From positions 1-64,000 of the forward strand of contig NZ_CAMIHZ010000011.1 of assembly GCF_946222305.1 (NCBI RefSeq): 64,000 nucleotides of DNA, given 5' to 3'. Below, one piece after another: positions 44,085 through 52,600 of this stretch. Source of the stretch: an uncultured Corynebacterium sp. Its GTDB lineage: Bacteria > Actinomycetota > Actinomycetes > Mycobacteriales > Mycobacteriaceae. The position numbers and the translations under genes were made by a program. A model generated the notes under the pieces. It was not told the origin of the DNA and made no database searches. It worked only from the letters and a program-made list of their open reading frames with translations. Every line of letters begins with the position of its first letter. Position 1 is the first letter of the stretch.

Positions 44085-44100
44085 CGGGGAAGGATCCTTT
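44071..44100. repeat. 30-bp repeat, copy 2
   Basis: Second copy of the repeat at 43710-43739 with one mismatch. It includes the ribosome binding site and start of the broken paralog. Confidence 0.9.
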
Positions 44101-44255
44101 ATGAGGAATTCGAATGGACGCGAAGCCGATCTATCGTCCCTTAATCCCTAGGACTGACCCCGGTAGGGGAATGTGTAAGAAGGTTTCATGTTTGCTACCG
44201 CTAAGAAGTCGCGGAGCGTTAGCGTCATAAAAGAAAAGGTTCCAGACACCCAAAA

Positions 44256-44281
44256 CCCGCCGCACCAAGTGGTACGACGGG
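44256..44281 (-). terminator. Terminator of the mctC operon
   Basis: An imperfect stem of nine pairs with two mismatches around AAGT. On the minus strand it is followed by TTTTG, just after the leftward symporter gene. Confidence 0.6.
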
Positions 44282-44312
44282 AAAGGCTCAAGCTAAGGGG
44301 AGAACGCTAGAT

Positions 44313-45929
44313 CTAGTGGTCGACCGGTGCTTCCACACCTACGCCAGTGAGGGAGCGCACTTCCATCTCGGCCTGTAGCTCATCCTTGTGGTCCGGCTTA
44401 CCCAGGTAGGTGCCGATAATGCCGGCCAGGAAGCCTAGCGGGATGGAAACCAGTGCTGGGTTGGTCAGCGGGAAGATCGAGAAGTCCACGTTCGGCAGCA
44501 TCGCGGTCTTCGCGCCGGAAACAGCGGGGGATAGCACGATCAGAATGAGCGCGGACAGCAAACCTACCCACAATGAAGCAACGGCACCGGTGGTGTTGAA
44601 CTTCTTCCAGTACAGGGAGAACAGAATCGTTGGGACGTTTGCGGAGGCAGCGATGCAGAACGCCAAGGAGACTAGGAAGGCCACGTTCTGTCCCATCGCG
44701 GCAATGCCCAGAACAATCGCAGCCACACCGATGGCAACCACGGTGATGCGGGAAACGCGCACCTGCTCCGCCTCGGTGGCTTCACCGTCGCGCAGAACGT
44801 TGTTGTACACGTCGTGCGCCACGGAGGCCGACGCGGTAATCGCCAGACCGGCGACCACTGCCAGCACGGTGGCGAAGGCGACCGCGGAAATCAGTGCCAT
44901 GAACAGGGGGCCCGCCAACTCGAGAGCCAGCAACGGCGCCGCCGCATTAGCACCGCCCGGGGCAGCCTTGATGCGCTCTGGGCCAACTAGTGCCGCGGCA
45001 CCGTAACCCAGCACCAGGGTCAGCAGGTAGAAACCACCGATCAAAACGATTGCCCAGGTGACGGATTTACGAGCTTCCTTAGCAGTAGGCACCGTGTAGA
45101 AACGCATCAACACGTGCGGCAGACCGGCAACACCCAGCGCTAGGGAGAGGCCCAGTGCAATGAAGTCCAGCTTCGCAATATCGGTCTTGCCGTACTTCAT
45201 GCCGGGTTCCAGAATTGCGGTGTTACCACCGTGGGAGCTGACGGCGCGGTCGAGCAGCGCGGAGAAGTCGCCCTTTACCATAACCAAGATGATGATCGTC
45301 ATGATTACAACGCCACCACACAGCAACACAGCCTTGATCATCTGGACGATTGTGGTGCCCTTCATGCCACCGATCAGCACGTAGGCGATCATCACCACGC
45401 CCACAACAGCCACGACAATCGCCTGACCCATTTTGCCGTGGATATCCAGCAGGACGGCCACCAGGGAGCCAGCGCCAGCCATCTGGGCGATGAGGTAAAA
45501 CAGCGAAACGAAAAGCGTCGAGAATGCGGCTGCCACACGGACTGGCTTCTGCTTCAGGCGGAAGCTCAGCACGTCGGCCATCGTGAACTTACCGGTGTTG
45601 CGCAATGGTTCTGCAACCAACAGCAGCGCGATCAGCCAAGCGACGAAGAAGCCGATCGAGTACAGGAAGCCGTCGTAGCCGGTCAGCGCAATCGCGCCCA
45701 CGATACCGAGGAACGATGCCGCCGAGAGGTAGTCGCCGGCGATAGCCAAACCATTTTGCGTACCGGAGAAACTCGCGCCACCGGTGTAGAAATCGCCCGC
45801 TTTCTTCTGCGGAGCGCGCGCCGCTTTTGTGACGATCGTCATCGTGATGACGATGAACGCCACGAACACGGAAATATTGAGAATCGGATTGCCCGCGCCG
45901 GATTCGGCCGCGAGGAGGTGGGTAGTCAT
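44313..45929 (-). CDS. mctC: Monocarboxylate/cation symporter (MctC/ActP type)
   Basis: A 538-residue sodium:solute symporter-family protein with 13 membrane helices. Family features are GGASFSGTQNGLAIAGDYLSA near the N terminus, FLYSIGFFVAWLIALLLVAEPLRN, FTMADVLSFRLKQKPVR and GLAITASASVAHDVYNN. With the DUF485 gene before it, this matches the C. glutamicum pair whose transporter takes up acetate, pyruvate and propionate. The C-terminal 30 residues are acidic and cytoplasmic. Placement soon after gltA is also as in C. glutamicum, apart from the inserted genes. Confidence 0.92.
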   Translation of the reverse strand: MTTHLLAAESGAGNPILNISVFVAFIVITMTIVTKAARAPQKKAGDFYTGGASFSGTQNGLAIAGDYLSAASFLGIVGAIALTGYDGFLYSIGFFVAWLIALLLVAEPLRNTGKFTMADVLSFRLKQKPVRVAAAFSTLFVSLFYLIAQMAGAGSLVAVLLDIHGKMGQAIVVAVVGVVMIAYVLIGGMKGTTIVQMIKAVLLCGGVVIMTIIILVMVKGDFSALLDRAVSSHGGNTAILEPGMKYGKTDIAKLDFIALGLSLALGVAGLPHVLMRFYTVPTAKEARKSVTWAIVLIGGFYLLTLVLGYGAAALVGPERIKAAPGGANAAAPLLALELAGPLFMALISAVAFATVLAVVAGLAITASASVAHDVYNNVLRDGEATEAEQVRVSRITVVAIGVAAIVLGIAAMGQNVAFLVSLAFCIAASANVPTILFSLYWKKFNTTGAVASLWVGLLSALILIVLSPAVSGAKTAMLPNVDFSIFPLTNPALVSIPLGFLAGIIGTYLGKPDHKDELQAEMEVRSLTGVGVEAPVDH

Positions 45930-45962
45930 TTCAGGCTTACTCCTTGCTCTTTCTCACGGCAC

Positions 45963-46358
45963 TTAGCCGGTGACCTTTTGGTTCGACGCCACGTTGTGCT
46001 CGCCAGAAGTTCTCTCTAGCGCCTCGCGAATTGCGCGGGAGCGGGGTTCCAGGTTCTTGTCTGCGTACTTGACGTATGCCCAAGTGATCGCAAAGGTCGT
46101 GACGAACTGCCCAATGCCCATGAGGATGCCGACGTTAACATTGCCGAATACCTTGGCGGCCATGAAGTCCGGTGCGTACATCGCCAACAGGACGTAAACG
46201 ACGAACCAAGCGATGCCGAGGATGGCGAGTGGGAAAGTAAAGCCACGCTGCTTGGAGCGGAGTTCTTGGAATTCTGGGCTCTTTTGAGCTGCGATGAATT
46301 CCTCTGCGGTGGGCGTGTGCCGTTGTATCAACGGGACGGACGCTGCGGAGTGATTCAA
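45963..46358 (-). CDS. DUF485 membrane protein, mctC operon
   Basis: A 131-residue protein with two membrane helices (LAILGIAWFVVYVLLAMYAPDF and the stretch VGILMGIGQFVTTFAITWAY) and the FxELRSKQRGF segment typical of DUF485. It begins at TTG 46358 behind GGGAGA. DUF485 proteins accompany acetate-type symporters and are needed for or modulate their function. The next gene, mctC, begins 33 bases downstream. Confidence 0.9.
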   Translation of the reverse strand: MNHSAASVPLIQRHTPTAEEFIAAQKSPEFQELRSKQRGFTFPLAILGIAWFVVYVLLAMYAPDFMAAKVFGNVNVGILMGIGQFVTTFAITWAYVKYADKNLEPRSRAIREALERTSGEHNVASNQKVTG

Positions 46359-46837
46359 CGGTCTCCCAACCTTTCTTTAAAATGCACTGACCCCACTAGA
46401 AGTGAAACCAATCACAGTTATCTGCGATTGCGCCATAAATTACATTCTTGGCGGGATGCCTACCAATCTAGAGAGGGGAGAAAAATTATTTTGGGGGTAA
46501 ATGGTTTAAGTTAAGGTTTAAAAGTTGGCGCTGTACTGCAATTATGAGAAAAATGCACTGCGTTCGATGGGGGTAATGAGTTCCGGTCATGTGAATGGGT
46601 ATGTAAGTTGCTGCCGCGGAAGGGGTGATGAATCAATAAGAGTTCATACTTGGAACGCAAGGGTGCGGGTGTTTCTGGCGTGCGGGGGTGGATATGTCTG
46701 AAGCGGAAGGGGTGTGGGGCGGGAAACTGGTGCTTGTGGTGAGGATTGGAATATGGGGCTGTGGCGGAAGCGTTAGAATCTAGTGGACACATCAACTAAA
46801 GTGGATGCTGTCGCCACACGGAAGGAACACCCGCGCC
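46359..46837. other. Divergent region between mctC operon and monooxygenase
   Basis: 479 bases. It holds a GlxR-like site at 46401-46416 and a likely -10 box, TAGAAT at 46774-46779, for the rightward genes. Short frames here are not supported by any signal. Confidence 0.45.
46401..46416. promoter_or_regulatory. GlxR-like site upstream of the mctC operon
   Basis: On the minus strand TGTGA-TTGGTT-TCACT matches nine of ten conserved positions of the GlxR consensus and lies 43-58 bases before the DUF485 start. A carbon-uptake operon is a sensible target; binding is inferred. Confidence 0.55.
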
Positions 46838-47974
46838 ATGCAGTTCGGAATTTTTACCATCGGAGACGTCACTCGCGACCCAGTTACGGGCAAAATCCCC
46901 TCTGAACATCAACGAATTAAGAACACGGTCCAGATGGCCCTCAAGGCAGAAGAGGTCGGGTTCGATGTTTTCGCGACTGGACAGCATCACAACCCACCAT
47001 TCATCGCGCCGGCCAACCCGCCGATTCTGATGGCGCATTTGGCGGCGATGACGAAGAACATCCATTTTTCGACGGCTACCACACTCATCACCACCACTGA
47101 TCCCGTGCGCTTGGCAGAGGATTACGCATACGTTCAACACCTCGCAGACGGGCGGGTGGACCTCATGCTAGGTAGAGGAAACACCGGACCCGTCTACCCT
47201 TGGTTCGGGCAGGATATCCGTAAAGGCATTCCGCTAGCAGTGGAGAACTACCACCTGCTGCGCCGATTGTGGCGCGAGGAAAACCTGAACTGGGAAGGGG
47301 AGTTCCGCACATCACTGCGCAACTTCACCTCAACTCCGCGCCCACTCGATGACACACCGCCATTTGTATGGCACGGGTCGATTCGTTCTCCCGAGATAGC
47401 CGAGCAGGCCGCTTTCTATGGCGACGGTTTCTTCCACAATCACATCTTCTGGAACATCGAGCACACCCAGCAGATGGTGCAGCTCTACCGCCAGCACTTC
47501 GAACATTACGGCCACGGGGCTGCGGAAAACGCCATCGTCGGCCTAGGTGGCCAAGTCTTCATTGGTGATACCGAGAAACAAGCCAAGGAATTCTTCCGCC
47601 CTTACTTCGACAACGCACCTGTCTACGGTCACGGCCCTTCCCTCGAAGAGTTCGAATCCATCACCCCTCTTACTGTCGGCACTGTGGACCAGGTTGTCGA
47701 GCGATACGCCAGCTACGCAGAGAAGGTTGGCTCCTACCAGCGACAGCTCTTCCTCATTGACCACGCTGGCCTCCCGCTCGATGTCGTCTTGGAACAAATC
47801 GAGATCCTCGGCACGCAGGTCGTTCCTGCGCTTCGCAAGGAGATGGAACGCACCCGTCCTGCCGGGGTGCCTTCGGATCCGCCAACCCACCGTACGCTCG
47901 TAGCCCAAGGGCAAGGATCCCCGATTCACCAGGTAAAACCAGCTCAATCCGCACCCCACGGGAGGATGAACTGA
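46838..47974 (+). CDS. LLM-class flavin-dependent monooxygenase
   Basis: A 378-residue bacterial-luciferase-like enzyme. The N-terminal MQFGIFTIGD, EVGFDVFATGQHHNPPFIAP, DGRVDLMLGRGNTGPVYPWFGQ and EHTQQMVQLYR are typical of FMNH2-dependent monooxygenases of the CE1758-like subgroup. GGAAGGAA lies about 10 bases before the ATG at 46838, which begins the conserved N terminus. The stop codon overlaps the start of the FMN reductase gene by one base (TGATG). The reductase would supply FMNH2. The substrate is unknown; alkanesulfonates or aliphatic compounds are common for such systems. Confidence 0.9.
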   Translation: MQFGIFTIGDVTRDPVTGKIPSEHQRIKNTVQMALKAEEVGFDVFATGQHHNPPFIAPANPPILMAHLAAMTKNIHFSTATTLITTTDPVRLAEDYAYVQHLADGRVDLMLGRGNTGPVYPWFGQDIRKGIPLAVENYHLLRRLWREENLNWEGEFRTSLRNFTSTPRPLDDTPPFVWHGSIRSPEIAEQAAFYGDGFFHNHIFWNIEHTQQMVQLYRQHFEHYGHGAAENAIVGLGGQVFIGDTEKQAKEFFRPYFDNAPVYGHGPSLEEFESITPLTVGTVDQVVERYASYAEKVGSYQRQLFLIDHAGLPLDVVLEQIEILGTQVVPALRKEMERTRPAGVPSDPPTHRTLVAQGQGSPIHQVKPAQSAPHGRMN

Positions 47975-48840
47975 TGAAGAAACTCGTAGTTATCGAAGCA
48001 GGCTTATCCACCCCATCCAGCACCCTCATGGTGGCGGAAGCCATCGTGGGTGCAGTTGAGTCGCAAGTTTCGCGCCGGGGCGAAGGGCTGGAAGTTGGAT
48101 ACATTCACGCCAAAGAATTCAGTCATGAACTCAGCACGATGATGACCACCGGTGTGCTCACCCCTAAACTCGCCGAAATCCATGAGCGCATCTCCACCTC
48201 TGATGCCGTCATCGCCGCCACGCCCGTTTTCTCGGCTAGCTACAGCGGGCTCTTCAAGATGTTTTTTGACGCCATGGGCACGGACTCGCTGAACCATATG
48301 CCGGTCGTTATTGCAGCTACAGCGGGCACTGCCCGCCATTCTCTCGTGCTGGATTTCGCGATGCGCCCGCTGTTCACTTTTATGCGGGCCAAGGTTATGC
48401 CCACGGGTGTTTTCGCCGCCACTGACGATCTGGGCGGGCTCAACGGTCAACCGGAACCGAGCGAGGGGACGCGCAGCTTAGAGACGCGGATTCAACGCGC
48501 AGCCAACGAGCTGGCCCACGAATTGGTGAGCGTCTCGGCAGCGGTAGAGGGGTTTGTGGGCAGCACGGATGAGCTTTTTCAAACGAGCGGAAAGAAAACA
48601 CAGCCCAGCACGGGCAGTGCTGAACTTAACCAACCAAGCTCGGGCAGTGCTGAACCTAACCAACCAAGCGCGGGTAGTGCTGAACCTGACCAGACAGCCC
48701 CGCGTGCCGGTAGCAGCCACGGGCGTGGGCAAGGGTCCGATCGGCGCGAGGGTGTTGCTCCGCGGCGCGACAGTGGGGCGAAGGTAGCCGCTCCGAGTGT
48801 CGACTTCGCGCAACTACTCCGTGGCCACGACGGTGGCTAG
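47974..48840 (+). CDS. NAD(P)H-dependent FMN reductase, repeat-tailed
   Basis: A 288-residue protein. The first 195 residues form a flavodoxin-like FMN reductase domain (VVIEAGLSTPSSTLMVAEAI, ATPVFSASYSGLFKMFFDAMG and AATAGTARHSLVLDFAMRPL) as in the CE1759-like partners of LLM monooxygenases. It is translationally coupled to that gene. The remaining ~90 residues are non-conserved: three copies of a 10-residue unit GSAE(L/P)(N/D)QPSS (48611-48700), then Arg/Gly-rich sequence. The tail probably is a disordered lineage-specific addition. Confidence 0.88.
   Translation: MKKLVVIEAGLSTPSSTLMVAEAIVGAVESQVSRRGEGLEVGYIHAKEFSHELSTMMTTGVLTPKLAEIHERISTSDAVIAATPVFSASYSGLFKMFFDAMGTDSLNHMPVVIAATAGTARHSLVLDFAMRPLFTFMRAKVMPTGVFAATDDLGGLNGQPEPSEGTRSLETRIQRAANELAHELVSVSAAVEGFVGSTDELFQTSGKKTQPSTGSAELNQPSSGSAEPNQPSAGSAEPDQTAPRAGSSHGRGQGSDRREGVAPRRDSGAKVAAPSVDFAQLLRGHDGG
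48611..48700 (+). repeat. Three tandem 30-bp units in the FMN reductase gene
   Basis: Units at 48611-48640, 48641-48670 and 48671-48700. The first two differ at two positions, the third diverges toward its end. The length is divisible by three, so copy number can change without breaking the frame. Confidence 0.9.
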
Positions 48841-48876
48841 GGTGGCGAAGCTCAGCGGCCACGACGTTGGCTAGGG
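48823..48876. repeat. Stop-codon-spanning direct repeat
   Basis: GGCCACGACGGTGGCTAGGG at 48823-48842 and a copy with one change at 48857-48876, period 34. The first copy contains the stop codon of the FMN reductase gene. Confidence 0.85.
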
Positions 48877-48900
48877 CGATGAGGGCCAGTGAGCACCTGG

Positions 48901-49602
48901 CTAGGCCCGCGTCCACTCGCAGATGCGGAACTGCAGGTCACCTTCTCCATCGACGGTGTGCCCCTTTTCCGAGGTTCGCCAAGGGCCGGCGCTGAGGGTG
49001 AATTCCGGGGCCGTCACGAGGGGGGCGTACACCTCGAAGCGCCCCGGTGCTTCCATATCGATCTCCGTGATCACGATGCGATCCGCCACGGGCATGCACT
49101 GGGCGTAAACCTGCCCGCCGCCGAGGATCCACACCAACGCTGGGCGGGATTCATCCGTGTTGAGCTGGAAAGCGGTGGCGGACGCAATGGCGTCGGACAA
49201 AGAAGTAAAGACGTGACCACCCGGGGCCTGGTAGGAAGAGTTACGAGTGACCACGTAGTTCTCGCGTTGGGGCAGGGGGCGATAGCGATCGCCGAGGGCC
49301 TCCCACGACGTGCGACCCATGACCACCGCGTGGCCCACTGTGGCTTCCTTGAAGTGCTGCAAATCCTCGGGCAGGTACCACGGCATATCCTTGCCATCGC
49401 CGATAATGCCGTCGGTGGTCTGCGCCCAGATCATGCCAATCTCCACATCCTCGCGGCGCAGCCCCTGGCGCTGCAGGGCCTCCGCGATGGAAGCTTCCGT
49501 GACCTCGGGGTAATCGCCCTTAGTGAAGCCGGTGGGGCGGTCGTTATCGCGATTATCCTGCGGGTTGGTGCCGCGGCTAGAAGTCGTCTCGAGGTTCGTC
49601 AT
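48901..49602 (-). CDS. folA: Dihydrofolate reductase
   Basis: A 233-residue enzyme reducing dihydrofolate to tetrahydrofolate. The catalytic domain starts only at about residue 58: IGMIWAQTTDGIIG, DMPWYLPEDLQHFK with the catalytic acidic residue, VVMGRTSWEALGDRYRPLP, and WILGGGQVYAQ. The preceding ~57 residues are a hydrophilic extension (KGDYPEVTEASIAEALQRQG) not found in standard DHFR. The ATG at 49602 overlaps the thyA stop codon by one base, so the start is well fixed and the extension is genuinely translated. It supplies the cofactor consumed by ThyA. Confidence 0.95.
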   Translation of the reverse strand: MTNLETTSSRGTNPQDNRDNDRPTGFTKGDYPEVTEASIAEALQRQGLRREDVEIGMIWAQTTDGIIGDGKDMPWYLPEDLQHFKEATVGHAVVMGRTSWEALGDRYRPLPQRENYVVTRNSSYQAPGGHVFTSLSDAIASATAFQLNTDESRPALVWILGGGQVYAQCMPVADRIVITEIDMEAPGRFEVYAPLVTAPEFTLSAGPWRTSEKGHTVDGEGDLQFRICEWTRA

Positions 49603-50438
49603 TACACAGCCACCTGCGCCTTGATCGTGGGATGAGGGTCGTACCCCGTGAAGTTGATATCGGAGAAATCGTAGGAGAACATGTCCGCCGCCTTGGTCAG
49701 CTCCAACTGTGGGTACGGGCGGGCATCGCGGGCCAGCTGGGTCTCCACCTGCTCGCGGTGGTTGTCGTAGATGTGGCAATCGCCACCGGTCCAGATGAAT
49801 TCTCCCACTTCCAAACCGGCTTGCTGGGCGAACATATGCGTCAGCAGGGAATAGCTGGCGATGTTGAAAGGCACGCCTAGGAACATATCGGCGCTGCGCT
49901 GATACAGCTGGCAAGACAATTTCCCATCAGCCACGTACAACTGGAACAGCAGATGGCATGGTGGCAGTGCCATATTGTCCAATTCGGACACATTCCACGC
50001 GCTGACGATATTGCGGCGCGAATCAGGATTGGCCTGCAACGTCTCGAGGGCTGCCGCGATCTGGTCGATGTGGCGTCCATCTGGAGTGGGCCAACTACGC
50101 CACTGCACCCCGTACACCGGCCCTAAATCGCCATTCTCATCAGCCCACTCGTTCCAAATCCGAATGCCGTTTTCCTGCAGCCAACGCACATTCGAATCCC
50201 CCTGTAGGAACCACAGGAGCTCACCCACCACCGATTTCACGTGCACCTTCTTGGTGGTGATCAGCGGGAAACCATCTTGCAGGTTGTAGCGGATCTGCCG
50301 GCCGAACAGGCTTGTGGTACCCGTGCCCGTACGATCGCCCTTCGCAGCACCGGTTTCGAGGATCTCTCGCAACAGGTCTTCGTAGGGGGTCGGGATGGCC
50401 TGGGATTGACCTTGGGTTTCCTGATGGGCCGACGCCAC
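49602..50438 (-). CDS. thyA: Thymidylate synthase
   Basis: A 278-residue enzyme converting dUMP to dTMP. Family elements: KGDRTGTGTTSLFG, ITTKKVHVKSVVGELLWFL, ALPPCHLLFQLY with the nucleophilic Cys, QLYQRSADMFLGVPFNIASY and GDCHIYDNH. Classical thyA/folA operon order, with folA overlapping by one base. The N-terminal 15 residues are a Gln-rich leader; start ATG at 50438. Confidence 0.97.
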   Translation of the reverse strand: MASAHQETQGQSQAIPTPYEDLLREILETGAAKGDRTGTGTTSLFGRQIRYNLQDGFPLITTKKVHVKSVVGELLWFLQGDSNVRWLQENGIRIWNEWADENGDLGPVYGVQWRSWPTPDGRHIDQIAAALETLQANPDSRRNIVSAWNVSELDNMALPPCHLLFQLYVADGKLSCQLYQRSADMFLGVPFNIASYSLLTHMFAQQAGLEVGEFIWTGGDCHIYDNHREQVETQLARDARPYPQLELTKAADMFSYDFSDINFTGYDPHPTIKAQVAV

Positions 50439-50636
50439 GTTGATGCACTCCTTTTGGCAAGGTGACTCGCACCTTGGGTTTTGACTGGTGAACGTGAAAA
50501 GCGCTGAGGCTGGACCCTAAAGCTCAGCCACTTTCACAGCACTTCGAGATTACGCGTTGTTTCAGTCCAGAGTCTAACGGGCCTGCAGCGCTGCCGGGCG
50601 GGGCTTTGATGGAGGTGCGCGGGTGGTATCGCGCTC

Positions 50637-51656
50637 TTAGCAGGAACTTCGGTCCGCGGTCGTGGTCTCAGGGGAACGGGTGAGGCCCCACTTGATCAGG
50701 GAGGTCACGGAGGTATTCGTGGGCATCGCGCCGTGGTTTGGTGCGGTCTTCAGACCACAGGTTTTCACTACATCGACATTCGCAACGCTGGCACCGTCGA
50801 CGGATTCCAACAGAGACGTGCTATTCGGAGTTGCCGTGGTGTCCGCGGGTGTGAACACGTTCGTGTACACCACACGCTTATCAGTATCTGGCAGCGAATT
50901 GAGGTGGTCAATCACCGGAGATCCGATGAGCTGCTGAGTGGCTGCGGTGCTGGCCAAGAATTTAGCCAGGCCCGGTGTGGCATCGATGAGCGGGCGCAAC
51001 ATCTTGTCCGCACCGTTGAGCGTGGTGCCGTGGTAAGTGGCCGATACGCCCACAACGCGGCGGACTTTCTCGCCTTGTTTCCTATCCGCGATGTACATCT
51101 TGGTCAACGTTCCGCCCTGGGAGTGCCCGACCAAATCGACCTTGTCTTGGCCCGAAACGTGGCGCACGTAGTCCACGACCTCACCGAGCTCGTCAACCGA
51201 CTTGGTGATGTCCGCCAAGCCGTATACGCCGATGAGTCCGGCCTGCACCGTGACATCCTTCTTGCCGTAGTTGAATGCCCAGGTGCAGTAACCTTGCTTA
51301 CTCAAAGCAGTGGCTGCTTGCTTCCAATTGGTGGCATTAGCGGAAGTGCCGTGGATGAAAATCACCGGGTTCGGGTGCTCGGGCGCAGGCTTGCAGTGCG
51401 GATCGTTGATGGGGGCAGTGGGAAGGAAGATGCCCTGTAACCCATCGGGTTTGTACGCTGCATCCGGGGTGTCTGAGGTGTCTGGGGTAGCAGAAGACTT
51501 CTGCGCGGTAGAGGTGACGGCTGCGGGGCTAGTCAGTGCAGGGGTTTCTTGGGCTTCGGCAGCGCTTGCGGAGCCGAAGCCCAAAGCTGCGATGACAGCG
51601 ACGGAGCTGAGGGAGGAAACGACGCGGGGTGTGAAAAAGGAGGTTTTGGTGTTCAT
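50637..51656 (-). CDS. Secreted alpha/beta-hydrolase lipase or esterase
   Basis: A 339-residue exported enzyme. The signal peptide VVSSLSSVAVIAALGFGSASA is cut before AEAQE. A Ser/Thr-rich linker follows, then the lipase domain: NPVIFIHGTSANATNWKQAA (oxyanion hole), VDLVGHSQGGTLTKM with the nucleophile Ser, and the likely catalytic His in PNHGAMP. It resembles triacylglycerol lipase/esterase EstA/LipA-type proteins of lipid-using corynebacteria. Start taken at 51656, since TACAAT lies nine bases upstream and the longer frame would bury the signal sequence. Two Cys near HCKPA and YCTW may form a disulfide. Confidence 0.88.
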   Translation of the reverse strand: MNTKTSFFTPRVVSSLSSVAVIAALGFGSASAAEAQETPALTSPAAVTSTAQKSSATPDTSDTPDAAYKPDGLQGIFLPTAPINDPHCKPAPEHPNPVIFIHGTSANATNWKQAATALSKQGYCTWAFNYGKKDVTVQAGLIGVYGLADITKSVDELGEVVDYVRHVSGQDKVDLVGHSQGGTLTKMYIADRKQGEKVRRVVGVSATYHGTTLNGADKMLRPLIDATPGLAKFLASTAATQQLIGSPVIDHLNSLPDTDKRVVYTNVFTPADTTATPNSTSLLESVDGASVANVDVVKTCGLKTAPNHGAMPTNTSVTSLIKWGLTRSPETTTADRSSC

Positions 51657-51804
51657 ACTTGTTGGATTGTAGAGCAATCCTCCGGTGTGGGCGGGGGCTG
51701 AAGGGGAACCTTGAAAACCCAAAGACTGATTGCCGAAGAACGACATGGTGCGACCCGCGCTCTTCGACCCAAAGGCTCCTGATTAAACCCGCTCCGACCT
51801 AGAT

Positions 51805-52566
51805 TTACTTGAAGCTTCCGTGCTCCTCCAGGAACTTGGCAGCACTCGCCAATACGCGTTCTGAAGCATCGGGACGGCACACCAGCAGATCCGGCAGGTA
51901 TGGATCATCGCAGTTGTACTTCAATCTCTCACCGTTGAGGCGGGAGGTGAACAGACCCGCAGCCTGCGCGATACCTACGGGTGCAGCGTTGTCCCATTCG
52001 TATTGGCCACCGGCATGCACATAAACATCGTTATCGCCCAAGATCACCGACGTTGTCTTGGCGCCACACGAACCCATGCGCACTAGCTCCATCCCCAGAT
52101 CTTCGGCGATAAAGGTTGCTACCTCTGGGATGGAATTTTGGCTGATCACAAGTCGGTTGGTTGGGCGGCCACCAACAGCGCGAACTTCGCTGGTGTGAAA
52201 CACTTTGCCAAGATCCGGCATTCCGACGGCCGCGTGCTCCACCTTGCCGTTGATCGCTAGCGCGATATGCACGGCCCAATCCTGACGGCCACCGGCATAT
52301 TCGCGGGTTCCGTCGAGGGGGTCGATGATCCACACGCGGTCATTGTGCAACCGGGTGCGGTCGTCTTCGGCTTCCTCGGACAGGACCGAATCATTGGGAC
52401 GGTGCAGCTCGAGCGCACGCGCGATCCAGTCTTGGGCGATGGCATCGCCGGCCTTGCCCAGTTCCTTGTCCCGCAGCAGGCCCACTCCGCGCACACCTTT
52501 GAGAATCTCGCCGGTGCCCAGTGCCAACCGTAGAGCCAGCGTTGCATCATCAATATCAGCCGTCAT
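51805..52566 (-). CDS. CysQ/inositol-monophosphatase family phosphatase
   Basis: A 253-residue Mg-dependent phosphatase. The metal site is formed by LSEEAEDD and WIIDPLDGTREYAGG, and the C-terminal motif is YEWDNAAPVGIAQAAGL. The family includes 3'-phosphoadenosine 5'-phosphate phosphatase CysQ, and the TREYAGGRQDW variant fits CysQ better than plain inositol phosphatases. It would remove PAP during sulfate assimilation. Divergent from lhr, with only 34 bases between start codons. Confidence 0.88.
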   Translation of the reverse strand: MTADIDDATLALRLALGTGEILKGVRGVGLLRDKELGKAGDAIAQDWIARALELHRPNDSVLSEEAEDDRTRLHNDRVWIIDPLDGTREYAGGRQDWAVHIALAINGKVEHAAVGMPDLGKVFHTSEVRAVGGRPTNRLVISQNSIPEVATFIAEDLGMELVRMGSCGAKTTSVILGDNDVYVHAGGQYEWDNAAPVGIAQAAGLFTSRLNGERLKYNCDDPYLPDLLVCRPDASERVLASAAKFLEEHGSFK

Positions 52567-52600
52567 GGCACTTACTTTAGCGGCATGGTTGGATGGTCAC

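Noticed and set aside
46511..46795. Leftward 94-residue frame between the mctC operon and the monooxygenase
   Set aside because: His/Pro-rich with no ribosome site and inside the region expected to hold promoters.
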